Of a DNA stretch of 56,349 nt, positions 25,554-32,267 are shown in pieces. A program made the translations under genes and the position numbers. Numbering within the stretch: the first letter of the stretch is position 1; each line of letters opens with the position of its first letter. Under the pieces are notes generated by a model. That model was not told the origin of the DNA. It searched no databases and saw only the letters and a list, made by a program, of their open reading frames with translations. Origin of the DNA: a virus. The stretch covers positions 1 through 56,349 of IMG/VR virus record IMGVR_UViG_3300050821_012381; one strand, given 5' to 3'.

Positions 25554-26344
25554 GACGTCCCCAACATCCGCTTGATCGACTGCGGCCCGTACACCTTGCC
25601 GGAGGCTGCGCGTATATTCTTCTCAGCCAGTTCGGCCGCAATCTTACGTAGACTCAGCCCTCGGGCATACGCATCCCGTGCCGCCAAAATCGCATCCGGA
25701 TTCCTTAACGCCTTCCAGTCTCGCCGCCCCTCCACCCGCTCACCCATCATCGCGCTCTTGCGATCGCGAGCTCCGCGCAGCTTTTGCACCAGCATCGTCT
25801 TTTCCAATTGCGACACCGCCCCGAGTACCTGGCGAATAAATGTCGCAGTCGGCGTATCAGATATGAAACTGTCAGGGGAGTCGGATGCAATCAACTCGAT
25901 ACCTTTCGCCTTCAGCATCTGATAACCGGTCTCCTGCACAATCAAATCACGCGCGAACCGGCTGGCATTCTCGACGATAATCGTGCGCGCACCGTTTCCC
26001 AACATGTACTTCATCAATTCGGGAAACTGCGGTCTGGCATCGATTGGATCCGCTCCACTCACCGCCGCATCGTAAAACTCGCGCACAATGTGCAGACCTC
26101 GGTTGGCCGCATACCCCCGTACCGCCTCCTGCTGCCGTATCAACGAGTCCTTATCAGAGTGAAGGGGCTCAGATTTGGCATATGCCGATGCGGTGCACTG
26201 GTACCCGTCTTGGGGGGACCCGCACCGCAGCAAGGGGGGGTCCGGGGGTGATTTTTGCCTAATAGAGACCTGGCCGACGTTCGTGGCGGAGCTCGTGCGG
26301 TAGTAGGCCACCGCGGTGCGTTGCTTGTGTGCTGTCTCGACCAT
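25550..26344 (-). CDS. Serine recombinase (resolvase/invertase family) with an in-frame insertion
   Basis: A 264-residue protein. The N-terminal catalytic domain begins VAYYRTSS, where Ser18 is the likely nucleophile, and continues with LIRQQEAVRGYA, YDAAVSGADP, TIIVENASRFARDL and RQVLGAVSQLEK. The C-terminal part is a helix-turn-helix (GLSLRKIAAELAEK). Between VG (residue 24) and SDKDSL (63) lie 38 residues, PPDPPL-containing, that the family as I know it lacks. The start is ATG at 26344, six bases after a -10 box, so the mRNA would be leaderless. It heads a five-gene leftward cassette. Confidence 0.8.
   Translation of the reverse strand: MVETAHKQRTAVAYYRTSSATNVGQVSIRQKSPPDPPLLRCGSPQDGYQCTASAYAKSEPLHSDKDSLIRQQEAVRGYAANRGLHIVREFYDAAVSGADPIDARPQFPELMKYMLGNGARTIIVENASRFARDLIVQETGYQMLKAKGIELIASDSPDSFISDTPTATFIRQVLGAVSQLEKTMLVQKLRGARDRKSAMMGERVEGRRDWKALRNPDAILAARDAYARGLSLRKIAAELAEKNIRAASGKVYGPQSIKRMLGTS
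26159..26272 (-). other. 114-bp in-frame insertion within the serine recombinase
   Basis: Encodes residues 25-62, between two blocks that are contiguous in the family as I recall it. The segment has runs of G/C (seven G in a row on the plus strand near 26235) unlike the surrounding gene, and is a multiple of three. It reads without stops, so the product is a longer protein rather than a broken one. Confidence 0.45.
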
Positions 26345-26350
26345 GTGCGC

Positions 26351-26379
26351 ATCATGGCACATCGGAGCCAGAGTGTCAA
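26351..26379 (-). promoter_or_regulatory. Sigma-70 promoter of the recombinase cassette
   Basis: Read leftward: TTGACA (26379-26374, a perfect -35), 17 bases, then CATGAT (26356-26351, four of six for -10). The recombinase ATG at 26344 begins six bases further on, so transcription would start at or next to the start codon. Confidence 0.55.
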
Positions 26380-26401
26380 CTGTCTTCAGTAAGTGGACAG
26401 A

Positions 26402-26905
26402 CTATTCCATTGTCCCGCTCGTACTTCCATCCGAATCAATGACTTGCGCAACAGCCAACCCCACATGCTCCAGCGCATTGGCCGGCTGCTGCTCGATGAG
26501 AGCTGGATCGGACTGCGCCAACATCAGCCTCAGCTGCTCGCGCTGGTCTGCAGTGAGCTGCGAACTATCCAGGATGCGGCTGTCCTTTGGCGGCTCCTTC
26601 ACCACTTCGCGGCGCGAGAGCTTGGGCACGTGGTACTCGATCACGGATTGGAACAGGACGAATGCCTTCTCAGGATTGGGAGGGACAATCCATTTGCCCG
26701 GGATCACGGTCGGATTGCCGTTCGCGTCTGGCGGTCCAGGAAGGTCAGGCTCTCTGAGACCGTCTGAGATCGTGTTTAACCAGCGCTGGAGTTTGTGTGC
26801 ATTCCCGTCCACGAATTTGGCGATCGCCTCTCTGGCGTCACGCTTAATGCGGTTGGGCTTACCTTTACGGGAGCCTTGGAGTTTGTGTCCTGGCTGGAAT
26901 GGCAT
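26402..26905 (-). CDS. Putative small terminase subunit or related DUF5681-type protein, 167 aa
   Basis: Begins MPFQPGHKLQGSRKGKPN, a basic leader I associate with phage proteins of the DUF5681/small-terminase type, followed by a helical domain (DAREAIAKFVDGNAHKLQRWL) and a C-terminal Gln/Leu helix (LTADQREQLRLMLAQSD). ATG at 26905 has GGAG six bases before it. In packaging, the small subunit recognises DNA and feeds the large subunit. It lies 2.5 kb from the large subunit gene on the other strand, so the call is tentative. Confidence 0.45.
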   Translation of the reverse strand: MPFQPGHKLQGSRKGKPNRIKRDAREAIAKFVDGNAHKLQRWLNTISDGLREPDLPGPPDANGNPTVIPGKWIVPPNPEKAFVLFQSVIEYHVPKLSRREVVKEPPKDSRILDSSQLTADQREQLRLMLAQSDPALIEQQPANALEHVGLAVAQVIDSDGSTSGTME

Positions 26906-27008
26906 ATGACTCCATATCACTTGAAGCGTGGCCATGGAGTCAAGGCACTCGGTTACGGTCTACGGTCTCTACGGTCGGTTACACGTGTTTCCAATAGGGC
27001 TCAGAATT

Positions 27009-27030
27009 TATACAGTGTGAGTACTGTATA
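27009..27030. repeat. Perfect inverted repeat, 8-bp arms
   Basis: TATACAGT, six bases, ACTGTATA. The left arm overlaps a TATAAA on the minus strand, so bound protein could block transcription towards the 167-residue gene. Confidence 0.7.
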
Positions 27031-27142
27031 GCGATGTAATTGCCTCGTGTATATACAACATATATATATCGTAACTATCGTAGAGACCATAACTATAGTA
27101 GAGGAGACAATGACTTGCGAGGTGACGGTCTTGGTGAGCGGT

Positions 27143-27159
27143 TACGGTCTCAGACCGTA
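27143..27159. repeat. Palindrome TACGGTCT-C-AGACCGTA
   Basis: Eight-base arms around one base. Its half-site TACGGTC also occurs three times at 26954-26976. It lies 16 bases before a TTGACA box facing right. Confidence 0.75.
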
Positions 27160-27237
27160 GAAACGACCAAAAGATTGACAAATATTGATAATTAGAATTA
27201 AGTGAGTTGTGTCACGTGAAACATGGCAGGGTGCACA

Positions 27238-27471
27238 ATGAACAAGATGTGGTTTCACGAAAGCAGTCAGCGATTTCTCATCGCAAGATCGCGCACTGTG
27301 ATCAAGCGGGTGATGGAGATACCACCGGCTGAATTGCATTTGATGTCGCGCGAGGAAGTGCTCGATCACATTACGAACGTGGAGGCCACTCCTCGATTCA
27401 CGCTGGTCGAGCGTGGAGGGACGCGGTACGACTTTGAGGTTATCGAACGCGGGGCTTCGCCCAAACCCTGA
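27238..27471 (+). CDS. Small hypothetical protein next to the control region, 77 aa
   Basis: ATG at 27238 follows GGCAGGG; an upstream in-frame ATG at 27223 is an alternative. Basic helix near the start (FLIARSRTVIKRVME), then LMSREEVLDHITNVEATP and a beta end. Its last 32 bases overlap the convergent primase-helicase gene. Could be a regulator or replication accessory protein; not recognised. Confidence 0.5.
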   Translation: MNKMWFHESSQRFLIARSRTVIKRVMEIPPAELHLMSREEVLDHITNVEATPRFTLVERGGTRYDFEVIERGASPKP

Positions 27472-29623
27472 CGGACAGGCCGTCTCGTTTGCTGACGACA
27501 TTGAGCCAGCCGGCATCGCGCAAGATCGCGGCAACGCGGAGTTTTTCCTTCTGGCTCTGGTCTTTCAGCTGCATGTCGAGCGCATTGAGCAGAACGTCTG
27601 CGCAGGTGATTTCATCGCGCGACTGGGCATAACTGAGCACCCGCTCGCCCCACGGATCATCATCGCGTCGGTCAGCCTGCTCTTTGATCGTGTCGGCTTC
27701 AGGCACGGTGTGCCACGGTGAAGACTTGTGAAACTCGTGCACGGCCTCAGCGAAGAGCTGGTCGCGGGCTTGGGCGAAAGCTTCCAGATCAATGTGCTTG
27801 GTGCGCAACGGCCAGAACCGGCGAATACCGCGGCTGTCGGAAAGATAGTCGTCATTTTCACTCGTGGCCGCGAACACGCAGGTGCGCGCGTGATCGACGA
27901 CATGACGCCCATAGGGAGGCCTGAAGCGATCGGTTCGGATCGTGATGGTGGCGATGATGTGGCCATGCTCGCGACGGTTGAAATTGGCGAGGTCCGGCAT
28001 CTCCATGAGCCAACAGCCGATGATCTGTTGGAGAAACTCCCGGGAGCCGAACGACTCGGTTGCTGCCGAGTACCACTGACCGCCCAGGAGCTCGAGGAAG
28101 CTCGTCTTGCCCTTACCCATAGAGCCTTCGAGCACCGGCATGTGATCGACCTTGCAGCCAGGCACATAGGCGCGCGCGACCATACTGATGAGCCAGTTGC
28201 GAGCGATCGCCATGGAGTAGGGCGTCTTCTCGACGCCTAAGTAATCACTCAGCCAGTCTTCGAGCCGTGGCGTCTGGTCCCATTCCAGACCGCCCAGATA
28301 CTCCAGCACCGAGTTGCGACTTTGGTTGGTTGCGTGCGCAATGACCGACTGCGCCACCGTCTGCACGGGCATTTTGTGCAGCCCGATCTGCTGTTGCATC
28401 CATATTGTGAGCGCAAGGTCATCTCCGTCCGACCACTCTTTTTCGGTGCCTTTGAGCGTGTGGAAGATTCGCTGTCGGAACGAGTCGAACCAGATTTTAC
28501 CGGCCAGTTCGGGGTGATTTTTCAGAACTTGCGAGGCATTCGCGATATTGGCATGGGGCTCGCCATTCGGCTTTTTTTCGAGCGCGAGTGCTTCGTGAAT
28601 GACCGAAAGAGACGCACCGGGTTGAATGAGATTGGTCTGTGCATCGATGACGACCGAGCCCTCGGCAGGATGCTGCGGATTGGCTCGATTGATCTGCGAG
28701 ACCTTCGGCCGGGCGGACCTAGGCGGCTTCCAGCCATTCTGCTTGGCCAGATGAAAGATGGTGCCGGCGCCTGATTTCGGATCCTTGGTGCCGCGCCAAG
28801 TCTTCTCGGCGATTTTGTCCTGGTGCTTTGAGGACTTTGCAGACCAGCGCATCCAGTCACTGTGGCCCGCATCGCCCAAGGCGCCTTTGATGGCATAGGC
28901 CATCTGCACCCAGGCGTCGTAGTCCATGTCATTAGGGATGGCATCGAGCGCCGATCGGAACGAGTCGACGTCATTGGCGCGCTGCGACCCGTTGGGCACG
29001 TGGGGCTTGGAGTCTAGGACGGTGCGTGCTTGGGCGCTCAGAGCCCGGCCAGAGGCGGATAAAATCCCGTCCGCCCACTGGATGTAGTCGAGCAGTTGCT
29101 CGCGCGTGACCTCGGAGAGCCGCGCGACGGGGGTGTCGAGCAGGTCGCCGTGGCCATTCCATGTGTAGGGCTTGCCCGTCTTCTGGTGACGATTCCAGCC
29201 GACGAACTGCTGGCCCTTGGCCAAGACCTCAACCTTGTGCGCGTCGTCGTCAGGCTGGTCGCTGGGCAGCCGGTAGGAGGCGGTCTGCAGCTTGGTGAAG
29301 GGGTCGCCTAGGACCTGATAGACCAGCAGCACCTTGGGCGCCTGGCCGATGCGCGCCGGTGCGAGCCCCAGGTTCTCCTCGGCGTGGCGACGCATCTGTT
29401 CGGCGAGCGCTGGCTCTCGCACATCGATATCGAGCCCGACGATCGAGCCACAGAGGATACCGGTCCCCCAAGCATCGTAGCCGTGCTCGGTGTCCTGGTA
29501 GACGAACTCGGGCCATCCTTCTATGCCCGGAGACTTCTTGCCCAAGGGAATCGGCAGCGGGCGATATCCATTGGCGACGAGTTGGCCGGCGATCTCGCCA
29601 AAGCGCGGGAAATTGTTGGCCAT
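27440..29623 (-). CDS. Primase-polymerase / VirE-type replicative helicase
   Basis: A 727-residue protein with three parts. Residues 1-180 are a bifunctional primase-polymerase domain (YRPLPIPLGKKSPGIEGW; metal-binding LDIDV near 63). Residues about 215-300 look like a PriCT-2 domain (DYDAWVQMAYAIKGAL). From about 440 on is the VirE/superfamily-3-like ATPase, with Walker A EGSMGKGKTS near 500, an acidic WLMEMPDLANF Walker B region, and SENDDYLSDSRGIRRFWPL. It would prime and unwind phage DNA. It is the last gene of the leftward early block and ends 200 bases from the candidate origin. Confidence 0.85.
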   Translation of the reverse strand: MANNFPRFGEIAGQLVANGYRPLPIPLGKKSPGIEGWPEFVYQDTEHGYDAWGTGILCGSIVGLDIDVREPALAEQMRRHAEENLGLAPARIGQAPKVLLVYQVLGDPFTKLQTASYRLPSDQPDDDAHKVEVLAKGQQFVGWNRHQKTGKPYTWNGHGDLLDTPVARLSEVTREQLLDYIQWADGILSASGRALSAQARTVLDSKPHVPNGSQRANDVDSFRSALDAIPNDMDYDAWVQMAYAIKGALGDAGHSDWMRWSAKSSKHQDKIAEKTWRGTKDPKSGAGTIFHLAKQNGWKPPRSARPKVSQINRANPQHPAEGSVVIDAQTNLIQPGASLSVIHEALALEKKPNGEPHANIANASQVLKNHPELAGKIWFDSFRQRIFHTLKGTEKEWSDGDDLALTIWMQQQIGLHKMPVQTVAQSVIAHATNQSRNSVLEYLGGLEWDQTPRLEDWLSDYLGVEKTPYSMAIARNWLISMVARAYVPGCKVDHMPVLEGSMGKGKTSFLELLGGQWYSAATESFGSREFLQQIIGCWLMEMPDLANFNRREHGHIIATITIRTDRFRPPYGRHVVDHARTCVFAATSENDDYLSDSRGIRRFWPLRTKHIDLEAFAQARDQLFAEAVHEFHKSSPWHTVPEADTIKEQADRRDDDPWGERVLSYAQSRDEITCADVLLNALDMQLKDQSQKEKLRVAAILRDAGWLNVVSKRDGLSVRVWAKPRVR

Positions 29624-29626
29624 GGG

Positions 29627-29746
29627 TCAGCCTTCCCGGAAGGCGCGATAGCGGCGACGCAACGCAGCACAGATCCGCTCGCAAAAGCCGAAGGGAATAA
29701 CGCCCTGCTGATAGAGACGCATCAGCGCGCGCTTGATGAAAGGCAC
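29627..29746 (-). CDS. Micro-protein, 39 aa
   Basis: GTG at 29746 to TGA at 29627, filling the gap between the 73-residue gene and the primase gene. The sequence is helical and basic (FIKRALMRLYQQGVIPFG, AALRRRYRAF). Codon phase fits tight packing of this operon, but no family supports it. Confidence 0.4.
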   Translation of the reverse strand: MPFIKRALMRLYQQGVIPFGFCERICAALRRRYRAFREG

Positions 29747-29751
29747 CGGAT

Positions 29752-29973
29752 CTAGCCCACGGCACGTGATTGGATCAACTCTCGCCCGCGTCCGTGCTCC
29801 AATTCGAGCTCGAGAAGTCGCAACATCTCCTCAGGCATCTCATAACGCCCGGTGCGCCACATACTCACATAGTCCGAATGGCGGTAAAGCAAACTCCCCA
29901 CGGCGGGGCAAGTCAGGTCATGCTCGCGCATGAGGCGCAGCAATGCTTGGCGTCGAGCTGTTGGGCTACGCAT
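29752..29973 (-). CDS. Small DNA-binding-like protein, 73 aa
   Basis: Starts MRSPTARRQALLRLMREHDLT and continues with VGSLLYRHSDYVSMWRTGR, which fits a helix-turn-helix as in Cro/phage regulators. Acidic helical end. Likely a regulator or accessory protein for replication. Confidence 0.55.
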   Translation of the reverse strand: MRSPTARRQALLRLMREHDLTCPAVGSLLYRHSDYVSMWRTGRYEMPEEMLRLLELELEHGRGRELIQSRAVG

Positions 29974-30035
29974 ATGAAACCACCCCGTAATTATCTCTGG
30001 AGAGCGTAGCTTGGCAGGAGTGCCAGAGCAATGGG

Positions 30036-30278
30036 TTATGTCAGATTATTTTCACTGATGTCAGTGACCAACGGCGCGGTGATCCACCTTCGCCATACTG
30101 CGATGATGCTGGTGTGATCCAGCTCACAGTTACCCAAGATAGGCGCCGTGAGCGCGGTGTGCAGATCGTGGCCGGCGTTGAGGCGCTCTCTGACAGTGGC
30201 ATAGGCAATGTTGAATTCGAGAGCCCAATGCTTCAGGCACTGCGTGCGGCCGGCCAGAGTGTAGGGCTTGCCTCTCAT
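30036..30278 (-). CDS. Small protein with SWATC-like DNA-binding motif, 80 aa
   Basis: ATG at 30278 overlaps the upstream stop as TGATG. Residues 5-45 (LAGRTQCLKHWALEFNIAY, then RLNAGHDLHTALTAP) match the small helix-turn-helix motif that precedes or follows phage nucleases and regulators (W-x3-x-I-x-Y-x-T-V-x-x-R-L-x-x-G-x-x-x-x-x-A-L). Probably binds DNA. Confidence 0.6.
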   Translation of the reverse strand: MRGKPYTLAGRTQCLKHWALEFNIAYATVRERLNAGHDLHTALTAPILGNCELDHTSIIAVWRRWITAPLVTDISENNLT

Positions 30279-30508
30279 CAGTCAACCTCTGGCTCACATC
30301 CAATCATCATCAACTGCATGGGCTTCCAGTGTTGGCAAGGCTCTTCCGAGCGACCGCAGTCTGTGCAGCCAAAGCGCTTTGGAATGGATTGGCTAGCCCA
30401 GCCATAGAAGCTCAACATCGGCCGGCCTGGAGCGGTGATCACTTCACCATTGGTGAGGAATCCGTCTACAGACGTCCACGTGGGCAGCGGATTCGCGGCA
30501 CCGTTCAT
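30278..30508 (-). CDS. Small Cys-containing protein, 76 aa
   Basis: ATG at 30508 overlaps the upstream TGA as ATGA. A segment CTDCGRSEEPCQHW resembles a zinc knuckle and the end of the 90-residue protein at 24881-25153. Function unknown. Confidence 0.55.
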   Translation of the reverse strand: MNGAANPLPTWTSVDGFLTNGEVITAPGRPMLSFYGWASQSIPKRFGCTDCGRSEEPCQHWKPMQLMMIGCEPEVD

Positions 30509-30708
30509 TCGCCCACCTTCACTTCCCAAAAGTCTGGTGTGAGTTGCAAAAGTCTGCGCTCGACAGCGGCCGACATAGAGATCCGATAGCCGTAATCGGT
30601 CTTTTCGATGTAATCGACATTCACATATTCACCGCCCGTGTGCCGACTGTGCTCATCCAGAATGCACAGGCGACTGTTAGTGGTGTCCAGGTAGATGGGG
30701 CGACTCAT
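30505..30708 (-). CDS. Small hypothetical protein, 67 aa
   Basis: ATG at 30708 overlaps the TGA of the 28-residue gene as ATGA and starts MSRPIYLDTTNS. Beta-like N-terminal half (RLCILDEHSRHTGGEYVNVDYI). Not recognised. Confidence 0.5.
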   Translation of the reverse strand: MSRPIYLDTTNSRLCILDEHSRHTGGEYVNVDYIEKTDYGYRISMSAAVERRLLQLTPDFWEVKVGE

Positions 30709-30791
30709 GGATATTTCTCCAAGCATACAAAGCCGATATAGACGAGTGTGATGACGAGCGCGGCGAGCAGATAGGGCAATGCGCGTTTCAT
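30705..30791 (-). CDS. Membrane micro-protein, 28 aa
   Basis: ATG at 30791 overlaps the nuclease gene as ATGA and the end overlaps the 67-residue gene as ATGA. One membrane segment (ALPYLLAALVITLVYIGFV) after MKR. Double coupling supports translation. Function unknown. Confidence 0.55.
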   Translation of the reverse strand: MKRALPYLLAALVITLVYIGFVCLEKYP

Positions 30792-31177
30792 AATTCACCT
30801 AGAATTCGTCGCGCATCTTCAACGGAGCGTGCAATGCCCGCGCGGCCGCCCATTTTGAGAACCATATCAAGAAATGCTTGTTGAGCTGGCGATACTCGCC
30901 CGGTCTTAGTCTTGCCTTCTATTCCGGTATAGACCGCGATAGAACGGCCGACCATGTCCGCGGTGATGATCTCAGAAACCAATCCGCCGATGTCGCTGGT
31001 GCCTTCAGGAGCCAGCTTGATGGCGTAGTATGGGCTGAGTACCAAGCGGCTGTGATCCTGAGACACGATCCTGCCTTGCCATGCGGTGCCTGAATTCTGT
31101 CTCCACAACCTAACATTGCCACGGCTGTGCGCCAACAGGATGTCGGCGAGTAGTTGGGCCTCACTCACGTGGAGCAT
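30788..31177 (-). CDS. VRR-NUC domain nuclease
   Basis: A 129-residue protein with the VRR-NUC layout: SEAQLLADILLAHSRGNVRLWRQNSG, then GTSDIGGL as the catalytic Asp strand, and SIAVYTGIEGKTKTGRVSP with the expected E-x-K-type residues. Stand-alone VRR-NUC enzymes cut branched or unpaired DNA during repair and recombination. It overlaps the sigma factor gene by 17 bases. Confidence 0.8.
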   Translation of the reverse strand: MLHVSEAQLLADILLAHSRGNVRLWRQNSGTAWQGRIVSQDHSRLVLSPYYAIKLAPEGTSDIGGLVSEIITADMVGRSIAVYTGIEGKTKTGRVSPAQQAFLDMVLKMGGRAGIARSVEDARRILGEL

Positions 31178-31775
31178 TCGCAGCGTAGCCCACGTGCCGA
31201 CCGAGAATGCGTGACAAATTCCTCGATGCGTGGCCTATGTGCTGCTCGACCGTGTTCTCGGAGATTTTCAGCCTGTGAGCAATTTCCTTTTGGGAGTATC
31301 CGTATATTTTCCTCAGCACGACGACTCGACGCTGACACTCAGGAAGTGACTGGACTGCCTCAACAATCACCCGCAGTTCATCGTCTGCCTCAATCAGTCG
31401 CGCCGGATCGAGATTGACTAAGCTAAACTCCTCTAGCACTTCTTCTTCACACTCATCGAGTGTGGCCACCAGCTCCTCGTTGGCCCTGTACGTATGGTTG
31501 GCGAGGTCAATCGCGCGGTTTCTGGTTAATGTCACCAACCACGCGGTGGGAGAAAATACGGCATCTGTGCTAGTGCACGTGAGGATCGATACGCGCACAT
31601 CCTGCAAAATCTCGTTGATCAGGGCATGTCTTTTCACAAACCGCTTTGCAGTGTTATACAGAATAGGCTGTATCTTGATGCTGAGTTTGATCAGGTCCTC
31701 GGCACTCAAAGGCTGGTGCTGAGCATTCACGGCGCGGCCTGCAATGTTGGGATCTTCCAGAAACACCGCAGACAA
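31161..31775 (-). CDS. ECF (FecI-like) RNA polymerase sigma factor
   Basis: A 204-residue protein. Region 2 spans residues about 30-105 (FVKRHALINEILQDVRVSIL, SPTAWLVTLTRNRAIDLA, which matches the region 2.3/2.4 pattern), and region 4 spans about 145-195 (SLPECQRRVVVLRKIYGYSQKEIAHRL, then SENTVEQHI). It has no region 1 or 3, as in ECF sigma factors. No anti-sigma gene was seen next to it. It could direct host RNA polymerase to phage promoters. It overlaps the 36-residue gene upstream and the nuclease downstream. Confidence 0.8.
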   Translation of the reverse strand: MSAVFLEDPNIAGRAVNAQHQPLSAEDLIKLSIKIQPILYNTAKRFVKRHALINEILQDVRVSILTCTSTDAVFSPTAWLVTLTRNRAIDLANHTYRANEELVATLDECEEEVLEEFSLVNLDPARLIEADDELRVIVEAVQSLPECQRRVVVLRKIYGYSQKEIAHRLKISENTVEQHIGHASRNLSRILGRHVGYAANAPRE

Positions 31776-31837
31776 AACCGCGGCTTGTTACGCGGCAAGT
31801 CTGCGGTGAACCGGAAGCATGCGCGGCAGGCTTTCAC
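31727..31837 (-). CDS. Zinc-knuckle micro-protein, 36 aa
   Basis: GTG at 31837 overlaps the upstream TGA as GTGA. It reads KACRACFRF near the start and FCLRCFW in the middle, a CxxC...CxxC pair. The last 49 bases overlap the sigma factor gene. Too short for homology, but the motif and coupling support it. Confidence 0.5.
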   Translation of the reverse strand: MKACRACFRFTADLPRNKPRFCLRCFWKIPTLQAAP

Positions 31838-31983
31838 CGTGCGCCCTCATAGCAAACACCTGTATTTGAAATGTTGCACGGCACTTCGACGATGTGTGAG
31901 TTTCCATTCAGTGCCAGGATCGCGATAGCGGCGAATATCACGCAGCCCAGCAACAGAGGCAAATAAGGTAGAAAATTCTTCAC
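31834..31983 (-). CDS. Membrane micro-protein, 49 aa
   Basis: GTG at 31983 overlaps the upstream TGA as GTGA. Membrane segment at residues 4-25 (FLPYLPLLLGCVIFAAIAIL) followed by a short Cys-containing tail. Function unknown. Confidence 0.55.
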   Translation of the reverse strand: MKNFLPYLPLLLGCVIFAAIAILALNGNSHIVEVPCNISNTGVCYEGAR

Positions 31984-32216
31984 TGAAGTGTCTCCTTTTC
32001 CTCGAATACGCGCTGACTCATCGGTGTTTTGATCATGGCGCGGTTGAACTGCTCGCGGTCGTCAATGAATTCCTCACTTAGGACAGGCTGTGGAGTTGGG
32101 AACTTGGGGCGCGTGTATCGGCACATGAAGTGATCGAAGCGCCCGGTGTGATACTCGAACCACATCCCTACCAAAACGGCTATTGCGACGGCGGCGACAA
32201 CAAGCATCGTGGTCAT
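31980..32216 (-). CDS. Single-pass membrane protein, 78 aa
   Basis: ATG at 32216 is preceded by GGGAGAATAAC. An N-terminal membrane helix (TMLVVAAVAIAVLVGMWF) is followed by a hydrophilic, acidic tail. Function unknown. Confidence 0.6.
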   Translation of the reverse strand: MTTMLVVAAVAIAVLVGMWFEYHTGRFDHFMCRYTRPKFPTPQPVLSEEFIDDREQFNRAMIKTPMSQRVFEEKETLQ

Positions 32217-32267
32217 GTTATTCTCCCAATCAGATGTGCGCACCCTCGCACAGACTCGGCGCGAGAG

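Larger units (their letters stand above)
26906..27237. promoter_or_regulatory. Non-coding repeat-rich control region or origin
   Basis: No gene is seen in these 330 bases. There are three close copies of TACGGTC (26954, 26961, 26970), an inverted pair GGTCTCTACG (26964-26973) and CGTAGAGACC (27079-27088), a TATACAGT/ACTGTATA dyad, an A/T-rich core at about 27045-27075, and a palindrome TACGGTCT-C-AGACCGTA at 27143-27159. A perfect TTGACA lies at 27175-27180 with a weak -10 17 bases on. Repeats plus an A/T core fit a replication origin; dyads over promoters fit repressor operators. Confidence 0.6.
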
